Positions 21,880-33,456 of a DNA stretch of 64,000 bases are shown here, in pieces. The notes below the pieces were generated by a model. It searched no databases, was not told where the DNA came from, and was given only the letters and a program-made list of their open reading frames with translations. Source of the DNA: Zeugodacus cucurbitae (taxonomy: Eukaryota > Arthropoda > Insecta > Diptera > Tephritidae); the NCBI RefSeq assembly GCF_028554725.1, contig NC_071669.1, forward strand, positions 25,581,001-25,645,000, given 5' to 3'. Made by a program: the position numbers and the translations under genes. Within the stretch, counting starts at the first letter, position 1, and every line of letters begins with the position of its first letter.

Positions 21880-22345
21880 GAAATCTTTCATAACCACGAC
21901 GTTATAACTGTCAACAGTCAATTGATTGTGCCAGTGCGGTTAAGATCTGCAGAACGAATTATCTTCTCAAGCATTAAATTTCCGGTCGGTTTCCTTCTCT
22001 AGAAATTCGTTTGTTCTCGAACGGCTCGGAGAGGTCCTTCCCTATTTCAACAGTTCTGGTGGTAGCGCCCAACGTTATTTTGTATAGCCGTATAAGTTTT
22101 GTGGGTAGCCCAAAATCAGACATTGCGGCATAAAGGCGATCCCTTTTCGTGGTATCGAAAGCTGCTTGGAAATCTACAAGATGATGGTACTTGCTGATCT
22201 GTTTTCTTGGGTAAATGGTTATTTTACCACACCGAAAGTCCAGTTTGTTGACCATGGGCTTCAGTCTTTAACGTTATAATACGCTCGTTAAGACCTTATA
22301 CGCGATATTTAATATACTTGTGTCTTTGTTGTTTTTAAGCCGATC
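21880..22345 (-). pseudogene. RTE reverse transcriptase fragment
   Basis: The minus-strand frame (21974-22255) reads YHHLVDFQAAFDTTKRDRL, then YAAMSDFGLPTKLIRL and IGKDLSEPFENKR. These match the first catalytic block and following region of the other RTE copies at roughly 65-70 per cent identity by eye. Flanking bits (TGTCAACAGTCA on the left, an AVNMTIDRL-like region on the right) are also RTE-derived. Sequence between RT blocks has been deleted and the YADD block is missing, so it is inactive. It is more diverged than the other copies and thus older. Confidence 0.75.
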
Positions 22346-23929
22346 AATTGTCATTTGAACTTCATAAAGGTCAGATTATAATTCCATGCTGTCAATCAAA
22401 TATAATTTATATGTAGGGTATGGATACCCGATATATTCTGTATAAGTTCAACCGGAAGATTGAAAAACTTGATATTGGGCATATAGGACTAAGGTGGTTA
22501 AGTTTAGGTCGTATATATTCTAAAAGGATAGAATCTGCCAAAGATTAATAAGAGAAAGGTCAAAATAAGCATCCGGACATTTTGCTGAACATATTTCTCA
22601 CAGTCTTCTCCTAAACATTTAAGACCTATTTTGGATTTTTTTTCAAATAACGTCTATTATTTACTTTTTGTCTCAGTAATACATATTTTGGCATCTTGCC
22701 ATCTCAAAATACAATTTTCTTTTTGCCCTTTGTTACACAGTAGTGTGAGACACTAAAATACGAAAAATAAATATTGATTCTCCATTATTTTTGAAATAAA
22801 GGAAATTAGGAAATGATGGGTTTAGTAAATTTTGTTTTTAGTATCAGTATAATTACTTTTAAAATAAAAAAGTGCTTCAATTAGAGAGTGACTACTGTAT
22901 ATATGTACAACACATGCATAAAATATAATTCAAATTAATGAACCTTAGAATATTTTAGCCGCAAGAGACTGAGAGTGAAATGCGATTATGTTATTCGACA
23001 CATAAATTCCATCATTATAATCATGTTACAGCGCCTAAAAATAGGCAGCGATTACAGTTGATGTTTGCTTTTTACAAAACACTTCCACATTACTTGAATT
23101 CCAAATGCGTATAGAATGTTGTTGTTGTTCCATGATTCCATGATGCGACAGTGACAACATAATCTAATCGCTCGATTTATCGCCTAAAACAAATGTAAAT
23201 GACACGCATACACTCACATAAGCGTGTACAAAGGCGCTTAATACTTGTATGCCTATGCATATATGTAAACTCGTATATAAATGTAGATAAGCGTGCTCAT
23301 CAAATGGATAGTTAGGGAAGTGATGTGCGAAAGTCTAACCAAATGGACATTTTCCAGCACCATATGGTGTATTTGGGCCTCGCAGTCGAGGGAGGCGCGT
23401 GTTGTGAATGCTAAAAGTGAAATGTAATCAACATTTCATTCAGTCACTAATACATTAACGAGCGGCGAAGTAACGCGGTGAAAGTATTTCAAGCGTTCAT
23501 AAAATTCATTTTTTTCTGTTTTTGTTTTGCTACATTGCCACATCATCAGTTCGCCGGCAGTGCTGCCAGCAGCTGTTAAGGTGCTCAACAGCTTGAATAT
23601 TTCGCGTAATTGATTTTGAGTGAAAGGTGAACAAATTCTTTTTGTTTTTTATTGTAACCTTTTATTGGGTGTTTGCTTTTTTATTTATGCTAATTTTTAA
23701 AATAAGCTTGAGCGGTTTTCAAGTTAATTTTTTATATTTTTTGTTTTTTACTTTTTGTTAAGGGGTTCAAATAAGAAACAAATTCTTAGAAAATTATATA
23801 CGGTAATAAATAACAAAGTATCGCCCACTTGCCACAGTAGGCTTGAAACGGCATTTCGGGTGAATAAAAATAATCCATTAGCAAATTTTTTTCAATTAAA
23901 TTATTTAAATTAAACTAAATATAGGTTAG
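22346..23929. other. intergenic DNA with a possible promoter region
   Basis: Mostly AT-rich with no gene frame. 23370-23620 is GC-richer and holds an initiator-like ATTCAGTCAC (23438-23447) and a possible donor GAAAG|GTGAAC near 23625. This could be an untranslated first exon, but support is weak. Confidence 0.3.
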
Positions 23930-25010
23930 GTTAGTCTGGTAGGCCAATAAGTCCCACATAGACCAGCGATACCGATATATTTTTCCAACGCGTTTCTTCA
24001 TTTTCCTGTCTAGATTATCGTATAGACAGTGCATGGTTGGTTGCAAATATCGGTCAGGAAGATCTGTTTAGTAAATGATACTACATAAATATGTATGTAG
24101 TTATGCGGAAATGATAGTACATACTGAATGTCTGGTGTTCAAATGACCTTAACAAGGTTCTTCTGGATGGAGGTTAATGGTTGCCTAGCGTCCTACCTGA
24201 TACCAGCTGCAGCACTTATATTTTAGAAGACGAGGAGTCATATCTGCAGATTCTTCTTGACTTCTCCGACTATGCAAGTTCAGGTTGAATGTCTAACCAA
24301 CTGAGATCCAAAACCTTCAGCCATTTAGGTAATGAAAATGAAAAAACAAAATCTAACATTTGTGATTGGTTCAAAGTTATTTCAGGTCAAGGAGTACATC
24401 TCCGCAAATACAGATAGTCTCACTTAAGACAGCATCAACGGTCCTTAGCGACACCCAAATACCAAATCGCTTGGACAGTTCTTAAGTCGATTCCAGTCAC
24501 TTCGCTGGGTTCCCCGACGGTGTGCCCACCGAGGTGTTTTAACCTTAGTCTGTCTAATGCTGGAAATTGAAAGATGAAATGTTTGGATGATTCCTCTTCC
24601 CCTTCCTCCAACCAGCTTTGGCAACTAGTTGCTGGAATGACCGCTAATCTTATCGTATGTGGGGCTTTTGGACAGGTTGTGCCGAGATGTGCCTTTCTAA
24701 ACGACAGCAACTTTGGTCCGTCGTGGGTCAGCCATGTGACTTAACGTAAGGAGTTCGTTCGTACGGCCAATACGAGGGTAACTTTGCATAAACTGGTACA
24801 ACTTCTATTCAACTCTGCAGAAAATGTTGACCAGATATTTGAGGTTTTCTCCCATTGTCCAACATGGCTGTCCATGCGATTACTCTTCACTTCTGCCAGC
24901 TGCCAAATGATAGATACAACGTCACTTGTTGATTCACGAAACTAGCGCTAAGGGACGCGGTACTTATGACTGTAGCCGATTTCTTGGCGCCAAGGTTATG
25001 GGGCTTTGCG
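23930..25010 (-). pseudogene. decayed LINE 3' half with zinc knuckle
   Basis: The minus-strand frame 24435-24710 contains CQSWLEEGEEESSKHFIFQF followed by PALDRLRLKHLGG. This is a mutated form of the C-terminal C-x2-C-x-n-H-x-n-C knuckle of I/R1/Loa-type LINEs (second and last Cys lost). Upstream (24720-25000) a frame resembles the preceding RNase H region. The plus-strand left edge GGTTAGTCTGGTAGGCCAAT is shared with 26355 and looks like the common 3' end of this LINE family, whose sense strand would end in CTAACC units. Inactive. The middle part (24080-24300) is unassigned. Confidence 0.55.
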
Positions 25011-26344
25011 CATCGTTTGCATTGGAAATCATAAAAAATGTGTGAAACATACGGACAACAGAGAGCGGGTAGGAAAAAAACAACAGTACACAGCGGTGCG
25101 CTAACTACGCCTTTCAGCCAACACAGGCACGCGCCCTACACAGCTACAAGCACAGCGTAGTGTTAGACCCATATTGAACACTATTTCCTTAGGGAAATTC
25201 CAACGGAACGGCGCACACATGCACGCTTAGACGAGTGAGAGATCAAATAAAAAGTAGCAACAGAATGTCACGCTTATCAAATATGTATGCAGGCATACAT
25301 ATACATACACACACGCATTGCGTACGTGGGTGTATGCGTGTGCTTCAGCTGCGAAATTATAACAAATTGAAAGAATAAGTAAATAAGTAAGAAAAATCGT
25401 AGAACTGCAAGTAACGATCAACAAAATGTAAATTACCACAGCGCGCTAATGCAAATTATGACACACATACACACACAAAGAGTGGAGATACATACATATA
25501 TATATATACAGTGGCAAGAACAAGCAGTATCCACAGTGAATTCGAAATTTGTTGCGCCTAGCTGGAATTCTTGTCCATATGTGCTGCTGGTATTAGTGCT
25601 GGAGCAACAACAATAAACAAAACAAAAAAAATAGTAGCAACTCGTGAGCGCCTTGTGGGCGTGAACGTTATGACAAGTAAAATAAATAAGATTTGCGTAG
25701 CATAATTTAAGGCGCGTGTAGAAAATTCAATTGTTGACATTGATAAATACTCAGTGCTTTCATACACTAGAGCCCTCGCACAACAAATTTGTTTATGAAA
25801 AAATTGTTGGAATTACACTGCTGTACGTCGACCGCTCAAATTTGGTCACGTCCATTTGCCGAAATCATCAAACTTATCAGCGCTATCGAGCTAATACCCT
25901 CGTTTGTTATTGTTGCGGCCTTTTGTTTTCACAGCAAACTAAGTAGCAGCAGCAAGCAGCTGTCCGCATTCGAAAGCTATTTGCGTTAGATTCGAGTGCG
26001 TATTAGGTGCAGAAACTTTGTAACCTCCCATGCGCTCAATTTAAACTCGAAAATTTTTATTTTTTACAATTTTTTTTTTTAATTTTTTTGATTTTTATTA
26101 TGTCATGATTATAACGATTATTATTCATTCTAAAATGTGAACCCTGTTGTGCGAGCAGACCTGGCACAGCTTTGATTAATTGCTGAGTATTAAACGCGAA
26201 TTCACAATGAGGTTGTGTTTCGCTCAGTTCGCTATGAACAAATGGTTGTTCTGGTGTATTAGAACTTATAAGTTGTCTACAGAAATCCATAACAATAGAA
26301 GGCTTTTGTTTAATATAAATAATGATGATATATGTACATGTATT
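25011..26344. other. intergenic DNA, nothing recognised
   Basis: Short open frames occur at 25558-25767 and 25789-25989, but none shows a recognisable domain, splice sites or good start context. CATA/CACA simple repeats lie at 25290-25330 and 25460-25510. Confidence 0.35.
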
Positions 26345-27260
26345 TGTACATAGGTCAGGATAGGTTATACTGGTAGGCCAATAAGCGACACATAAACCAG
26401 TTTTAGTCCTTTGCGTCAGGTGGTCCACGAGGAGTAGTCTTGCTTTAGGAATGCATTTGTGGCCTGGCACCCAGTAGAAGTGTAGCCATTTGCAACTCAG
26501 TATACTGCCATCCTGGTACTCAAAACACTTTTGACCGAGATGCAAAACAAGGTTAGATATTAACTTTAGAGAAGCCTGCTGTTGATTTGGAGGCTAGCTT
26601 TGCTGCTTTCCCAATAGAAAACACCTGAACACTTAACACCGGTCAGTATATCCCCGCGCCTACTCCGTCCTCCATTTTCGAGCCATGCGCATACATAGAT
26701 GTTTAATGTGTTGCGTGTAGATGTCATACCTTTGCTCCAATCATATTTTTCTATGTTTACTCGGAACCTTCTTTCCCAGTTGAAAAATGGGATCAATTAG
26801 ACGGTAGCTGCTAGACCGCCCTTTGCCACCGAGATATGCTCAAAGGCAAAAGTTGCATTGATTTTCTTGTAGTGCGAGTGTAAAGAGAAGCATATCGTTA
26901 TTCTCAACATTCAATCCCAGACCCGCTTGATTCCTCCACTTGTGCACAGTATTGAGAGTGATGGTCATTATGTTGATAATAGTATGCAGACACTTTCCCG
27001 TTATTATGATGGCATAGTCGTCCGCATATGATACTATCTAGATTCTTTAACAAATTATTCACCATCAGTGTCCATAGGAGCGGACATATCACTCTTAAGG
27101 AGAGCCTCTACAGACCTCCTTAGTTGTTCTGGCATCGTTCCTTTTTGCTATTAACCTTCTAGAGATCAATAGGCTTTCGATCCATCTATAGCCGCACTTT
27201 CAAATTAGGTTATTGTTGAGCCTTTCAATTTGCAGTGCCATATTCAACATGCTGAGGGCA
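26345..27260 (-). pseudogene. decayed LINE with RT and RNase H remnants
   Basis: On the minus strand, a frame around 27000-27100 reads CPLLWTLMVNNLLKNLD. After a frameshift it reads ADDYAIIITGK, the catalytic ADD block of a reverse transcriptase. Further along, 26400-26500 reads LHFYWVPGHKCIPKA, the WVPGH motif of the RNase H domain. RT before RNase H is the order of I/R1/Loa-type LINEs. The element ends near 26345 with a sequence shared with 23930 (CTGGTAGGCCAATAAG on the plus strand). Frames are broken in several places; inactive. Confidence 0.65.
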
Positions 27261-28254
27261 TATAAAAATAGAACTTGTAGAATATGAAAAATTGCAGCAC
27301 TTAAATACACACCGCACATAAATATTTAAGTAGTTGTCACAAACTATATAAGAATAAATCCGTTTATATTTTATGTTGCCTACCTCAAGGTGCGTTAAAT
27401 TGTCTGCTTAAACAACTCGCCTGTTATTTTCACGTTCGCTACATCCTCTGCAAATTGTCTGCACACATTCTATTCCTCGGTAAGACACTACTGCCTTTCA
27501 AAATGCCATTTTATACGCTGACAGCGACGCGGCGACTCTTCACTGCTTACTCAGTATTCTCCTGTGTTTGGTGTCAGTTGTGTCGTTATGACAAATCTAT
27601 ACTGCGAGGCGACGGTTTTAATTTGATTTGATTCCGGCACGGTACCGCATATGCGTAATAAATATATTTATGGCATTTTCACATGCATTCGTTATACGCT
27701 TCACTCGTATTATTATGGCCTTGTGGTGGTTTGCTGTTGGCCTCAAGGCGGCGCATACACATTTGGCGCTTCTCACCAAGTGGATTTGCTTTAATAGTCT
27801 GGTGCATGGAAACCACGTACTCCTGTCGGTGATCAATTTTGCATGAAGATTAAAAAGCAATATATGAAAACGATAAACTGCACTTTAAAAATGATTGTTT
27901 AGGATGAACATTGACTCTTCTATAGTTATTAGGCATTTCATTTGATATTAGTATTCTTTTATAATTTGTTAATTGATTTTAACTAATCCAGATTACGTGA
28001 ATTATATAACGTCTCACTTTATAGATCGATATCGATCTAACTGTTTGTTACTTGATCTTTGTACTTTGCACAATCTACGCTAGACTCGTTTAGATTACTT
28101 ACAGTTCTCAAATATCTACTGCTTTCATCAATTACCATCATAACCTCATTACTAAGAATTGGTACTATGTTTACAGTCCCCGAAAGATTAAAATATTAAT
28201 GAAAAGACTTATCTTTATAATATGTTTATTAGAACAAGTTTTATATAGCAAAGT
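27261..28254. other. intergenic DNA, nothing recognised
   Basis: An open frame at 27628-27846 is overlapped by one on the other strand. Neither has a recognisable motif. No repeat family assigned. Confidence 0.35.
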
Positions 28255-28878
28255 GAAAATGGTGACAGTTGAGTTCATATCCGGATGTCTGTCCGTCCGT
28301 CCGTCTGTGCAAGCTGTAACTTGAGTAAATATTTAGATATCTTGGTATACATGGAAGGTTGCTTTCGTAAAATCGGACCACTGCTACGCCCACAAAATGG
28401 CGAAAACCGAAAAACATATAGTATCATAACTACGCCATAAATAAAGTTATGAAAGTAAAATTTGGTACAAAGGATCGCTCTAGGAAGGAACATATTTGGA
28501 TGTAAGTTTGTTTTGTTTTTTGGGTCCACCCACTTATGGGGCAACAACCAGTTCTTACCATTTCCTGGACATCCCAATAGCATAGTTTAAAAATGGGCGA
28601 AATCGGTTGACAACTGATTAGTTTACTTATCAATATATATCCGTTAACGTGTGTGAATTATAGCAAAATTAAATGGAGGAACCGAGTAAAAATGGTCTAG
28701 TAATTATTCCAGCCCCCATATGCTATATACATATCTATGTTGTGATTCTCGTTATTGTAGTGGACTTTATGCTGAATAAATGGGTCGAATTGTGTGTTTT
28801 TGTGGTTAATAACAATAAATAAATATTAGATAATATAAAATGTTTGGTTGCACCCGAACTTAGCACTTCCATACTTCT
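28255..28878 (-). mobile_element. DINE-1-like family A copy with internal deletion
   Basis: On the minus strand it starts near 28878 with a mutated AAGTATGGAAGTGC and the 5' palindrome variant GTTCGGGTGCAACC. It then jumps across a deletion (near 28530-28830) to the interior and ends in the GACGGACGGACGG run at 28285-28310. The 3' hairpin is missing. Confidence 0.65.
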
Positions 28879-29574
28879 TTTTATTTAATGTTATTGTAGT
28901 CAAAAAAATCAACTTCCTTAGCGAGAAGCTTGACCACTGTCTCTCATTAAAGTGTGAAGTAAGATTGGATCTTGCTGGAATGAAGTGGCTGACGTCTGGT
29001 CCATAACTCGTCGCAAATGAAATAAAATTTTCTACATTACGACACGTTACACTATAAACTAAAAACTAAAAAAAAGAACTTTAAAAATTTTTCCTACCCA
29101 CATTTATGACGTCTCGACTACATATGTATATGTTTGTGTCAAGCGCACTTCATAAAAGTAACGGGACGTAACCGTCGTAAACTCGATTTATGCCATTCTT
29201 GGTAAGCGTGAGAAAAAAGAACTGAAACCAAAATTAACGCTGTTACTTCGGTATGTAACAATATTGACAATATCTCTTCTGCCAAAAAAAATTATCATTT
29301 ATTGCATATTGAAAACTGAAACTGAATGAATAACTCTGGCGAGTTGAGTAAATTGTTAATATAATATAATAATTAAAAGTTGAGTAATTGTCGTTATTTT
29401 GGGACCAAATTCTCAAAAGAAAATGGAGCTGGCTCTGGAGGAATCTCTTTGTGGTGCTTTACTCCCCCGCGATTTTTTTACTCTTCAACATTACATTTAA
29501 GTATAATTTTTAATCAACCGTGTTGAACTCCCATAAATGATGATCCGATGATAAATATATTCTTGTCATTCATG
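28879..29574. other. AT-rich noncoding DNA
   Basis: No gene or repeat recognised between the DINE-1 fragment and the RTE element. Confidence 0.35.
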
Positions 29575-29598
29575 AAAAATCTACGAAAGCTTCGGATG

Positions 29599-31277
29599 AG
29601 ACACCCCCCTTTTGATGACGACCCCTGCAAACGTTTTAAGGATTATGATATAAGGGCATGCACCTGGAATGTCCGGACCCTTAATTGGGAAGGTGCCTCT
29701 GCCCAGCTGGTTGATGTCCTCATACGAATCAAGGCTGACATCACCGCCATCCAAGAAGTGCGATGGACGGGACAAGGACGGAAGAAGGTGGGTCTTTGTG
29801 ACATCTACTGCAGCGGCCATATAAAGGAGCGCAAATTTGGTGTTGGATTTGTGGTGGGAGAGAGACTCCGTCGCAGAGTCCTGGCTTTCACCCCGGTGGA
29901 TGAACGTCTTGCCACAATCCGCATCAAAGCGAGGTTCTTCAACATATCGCTGATTTGCGCCCACGCCCCAACGGAAGAGAAGGACGATGTGACCAAAGAT
30001 GCTTTCTATGAGCGCCTAGAACGCACCTATGAGCGCTGCCCCCGCCACGAAGTAAAAGTCGTGCTTGGCGATTTTAACGCCAGGGTGGGTAAAGAAGGTG
30101 TAGCTGTAGTACCAGATTCCAGCAAATACATCAAGCTACTTGGCTGTCTCCTGATCGAAACACGCGGAACCAAATCGATCACGTTGTGATAGACGGAAGA
30201 CATGTCTCCAGTGTTTTAGACGTGCGTACGCTCCGAGGACCAAATATAGACTCGGACCATTATCTGGTCGCAGCGAAGACACGCACCCGCCTCTGTGCAG
30301 CAAAGAATGCCCGTCAACAAACACAAGGAAGGTTCGACGTCGAAAAGCTGCAATCGCAACAGACAGCCACGAAATACTCTACTCGACTTGCACTCCTGCT
30401 CTCTGAGAGCACTCATCAGCATCTCGGTATAAGGGAACTGTGGAACGGCATCTCAAACTCACTGCGTACCGCTGCAGCCGAAACAATTGGTTTTCGGCAA
30501 CGACAAAAAACAAGCTGGTACGATGAGGAGTGCCGTCTCGCAGCGGAGAGAAAACAGACTGCCTACCTCGCAACATTGCAAACGACCACAACACGTGCGG
30601 GATGGGATAGATACCGAGAGCTGAAGAGGGAAGCGAGACGCATTTGCAGACAAAAAAAGAAAGAGGCCGAAATGCGTGAGTACGAAGAGCTTGAGAAGCT
30701 GGCAGACAGAGGGAATGCTCGAAAATTTTATGAAAAAATGAAGCGACTTAACGAAGGTTTCAAGACCGGAGCATCCTCATGTAGAGACCAAGGTGGTAAT
30801 CTGGTAACCGATGTCCAGGGCATACTGGGATTATGGAGGGAACACTTCTCCGACCTGCTGAATGGCAGTGAGAGTACAACACCAGGAGATGGCGAACCCG
30901 ATCCCCCAATCGATGACGATGGAACAGATGTTCCATTACCCGACCATGAAGAAATTCGAATAGCAATTACCCGCTTGAAGAACAACAAAGCAGCGGGGGC
31001 CGATAGATTACCGGCAGAACTATTCAAATACGGCGGCGAAGAACTGATAAGGTGCATGCATCAGCTTCTTTGCAGAATATGGTCGGAAGAAAGCATGCCT
31101 GACGATTGGAATCTCAGTGTGCTCTGGCCAATCCATAAAAAGGGAGATCCCACAATCTGCGCCAATTACCGTGGGATCAGCCTCCTAAATATCGCATACA
31201 AGGTTCTATCGAGCGTATTGTGTGAAAGACTAAACCACCGTCAACAAACTGATTGGACCTTATCAGTGTGGCTTTAG
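29599..31277 (+). pseudogene. RTE endonuclease plus start of reverse transcriptase, broken (copy 1)
   Basis: The endonuclease frame (ATG at 29599, within the open frame 29548-30189) shows TWNVRTLNW, IQEVRWTGQG, CAHAPTEEKDD and GDFNARVGKEG. These are APE-type catalytic blocks that nick target DNA. About 120-150 bp are missing near 30100 compared with copy 2 (the segment after GKEGV), which shifts the frame. The next frame, 30186-31277, resumes at VVIDGRH with IDSDHYLVA, the catalytic Asp-His pair. It runs through an Arg/Glu-rich linker (RREARRICRQKKKEAEMREY type) into the first RT blocks (WPIHKKGD, NYRGISLL). It ends at 31277 because of a 2-nt deletion near 31236, where copy 4 has CTAAAGCCCACCG and this copy CTAAACCACCG. 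Confidence 0.85.
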
Positions 31278-31311
31278 ACCTGGAAAATCGACAACTGACC
31301 AGATATTCACC

Positions 31312-32460
31312 ATGCGCCAAATCTTGGAAAAGACCCGAGAAAAGAGGATCGACACACACCACCTTTTTGTCGATTTTAAAGCTGCTTTCGACAGCACGAA
31401 AAGGAGTTGCCTTTACGCCGCGATGTCTGAATTTGGTATCCCCGCAAGACTAATACGGCTGTGTAAATTGACGTTGAGCAACACCAAAAGCTCCGTCATG
31501 ATTGGGAAGGACCTCTCCGAGCCGTTCGATACCAAACGAGGTTTCAGACAAGGTGACTCACTATCGTGCGACTTCTTTAACCTGATGCTGGAAAAAATTA
31601 TAAGAGCTGCAGAGCTGAACCGAGAAGGTACAATCTTCTACAAGAGTGTACAGCTGCTGGCGTACGCCGATGATATTGATATCATCGGAAGCAACAACCG
31701 CGCCGTTTGTTCTGCTTTTTCCCGCATGGATAAGGAGGCGAAGTGAATGGGTCTGGAGGTGAATGAGGACAAGACGAAATATCTCCTGTCATCAAACCAA
31801 CAGTCGGCGCATTCGCGTCTTGGCTCCCACGTCACTGTTGACAGTCATAACTTCGAGGTCGTAGATAATTTCGTATACCTGGGAACCAGCATCAACAACA
31901 CGAACAATGTCAGCCTCGAAATCCAGCGCAGAATAACTCTTGCCAACAGGTGCTACTTTGGACTGAGTAGGCAATTGAACAGTAAAGTCCTCTCTCGACG
32001 AACCAAAATCAAGCTCTACAAGTCGCTTATCATTCCCGTCCTGCTTTACGGTGCAGAAGCTTGGACGATGTCAACATCAGATGAGACGACACTAGGAGTT
32101 TTCGAGAGGAAAATTTTGCGTAAGATTTATGGTCCTCAGAACATTGGCAACGGCGAATACCGCAGACGATGGAACGATGAGCTGTACGAGTTATACGACG
32201 ACATTGACATAGTTCAGCGAATAAAAAGACAGCGGCTACGCTGGCTAGGTCATGTTGTCCGAATGGACGAAAACACTCCAGCCCTGAAAGTGTTCGATGC
32301 AGTACCCGCCGGAGGAAGCCGAGGAAGGGGAAGGCCTCCACTCCGTTGGAGGGACCAGGTGGAGAGCGACCTGGTTACACTTGGGATCTCCAACTGGCGC
32401 CGAACTGCGAAGGAGAGAGAGAGGTGGCGCACTATCGTCGATTCGGCTATAACCGGCTAA
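31312..32460 (+). pseudogene. RTE reverse transcriptase C-terminal part, broken by a stop (copy 1)
   Basis: The frame holds HHLFVDFKAAFDSTK with the first catalytic Asp, RGFRQGDSLS, and YADDIDIIG with the catalytic Asp pair. A TGA at 31744-31746 follows DKEAK, where copy 2 has a sense codon (AAGCGAATGG against AAGTGAATGG). The frame reopens and continues through RRRWNDELYELYDDIDIVQ and RLRWLGHVVRMDENTPALK to SAITG at 32460. The RT copies the element RNA; the C-terminal region is the RTE-specific tail. One nonsense mutation plus the upstream frameshift make it nonfunctional. Confidence 0.85.
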
Positions 32461-32486
32461 ACGGTTGCAACGCCAATCACACACAC

Positions 32487-33454
32487 ACACATTCTATTTT
32501 ATAGACACGTACTTATTCGTATTTCATCTAACAATCCAACATATGGCGCCAATTGAAAAAGGAACTATGTAGGGCTTCTTTACAGAGTTTTATGTATTCT
32601 CTGCGTTTGTGAACTTTGTTTGTATTGCTTATTGGCTTCATCATAATCAAAAACTTATTATTTGTTGCGTTGCTTTTGTTTTTGTCAAGATAGATACTCT
32701 TGATGTATGGCAATAGGTTCTTCTTAACGATATTACACTGTAATTATGTCAATAATGGTAAAATTAGGCAAACACATTAGCTAACAGGTACACGTACTGC
32801 TAACTTTTTCTGAATACATATTGCCATATTTATACATAGGCACAGTTAAATGGGCTACAATAGTTTACATGTTTACCACTTTTTCACATTTCTCCAGCGT
32901 TTTTTTTTTTTGATCACCTTGGTGAAACTCAAATATTTTTTCATTTTGTTTGTAATCGCCTTTTATGTACTCAGCTGATTATGAAATCGTATTTTGCATA
33001 CATATGTAAGAACAGTTATCTAGATCAGTAGTGAAAGAGTTATAATTTACAACCGAACCGGTTTTTGAACTGAACCGCCTTTTTTTACGGGCCTTGAGCC
33101 GAACCATTTGTATTTTAAAATGCGAAAATCGGACCGAAAAATAACTCAAAAAAATAGTTTGACTTGGTTTTAAATTAAATAATGCCTGGCTTGCTTAAAA
33201 ATTCTATAAATTTGCTTGATGTCTACGCCATTATTTGTAATTTTTTATTGTAATTTAAGAAATATTTTTGTAATTGACACAGCAAAGTTTTGATAAATAT
33301 TGTACATAGATCCAAATTACAAAGCCTTTAATTTTATTTTTTTTTATCTTTTTTCATGCCAAAAAACTGAACCATTTGAACCGAACCGAACAGCAGATCA
33401 GAGAACTATTGTACCGGGCCGCAACGGGTTTTGCAGTTATTGCATCGGTTATAT
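32487..33454. other. noncoding DNA with an ACCGAACC-rich patch
   Basis: No gene. 33045-33120 and 33365-33440 contain repeated ACCGAACCG / GAACTGAACC words about 300 bp apart, possibly the ends of an unrecognised small element. Confidence 0.35.
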
Positions 33455-33456
33455 TA

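Larger units (their letters stand above)
29575..32486 (+). mobile_element. RTE-clade non-LTR retrotransposon, near full length (copy 1)
   Basis: Starts AAAAATCTACGAAAGC, the same first bases as copy 2 at 42136 on the other strand. It ends a few bases after the stop with GCAACGCCAATCACACACAC. The very short 3' UTR and a tail of simple repeat instead of poly(A) are typical of the RTE clade. It carries an APE-type endonuclease and a reverse transcriptase, but the frame is broken in at least three places, so this copy is inactive. Confidence 0.9.

Noticed and set aside
23930..23960. GGTTAGGTTAGTC considered as telomere-like repeat
   Set aside because: Only two units, and the same sequence at 26350 marks the 3' end of a LINE family.
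27618..27860. Overlapping open frames on both strands (72 and 80 codons)
   Set aside because: No motif, splice sites, start context or repeat support for either.
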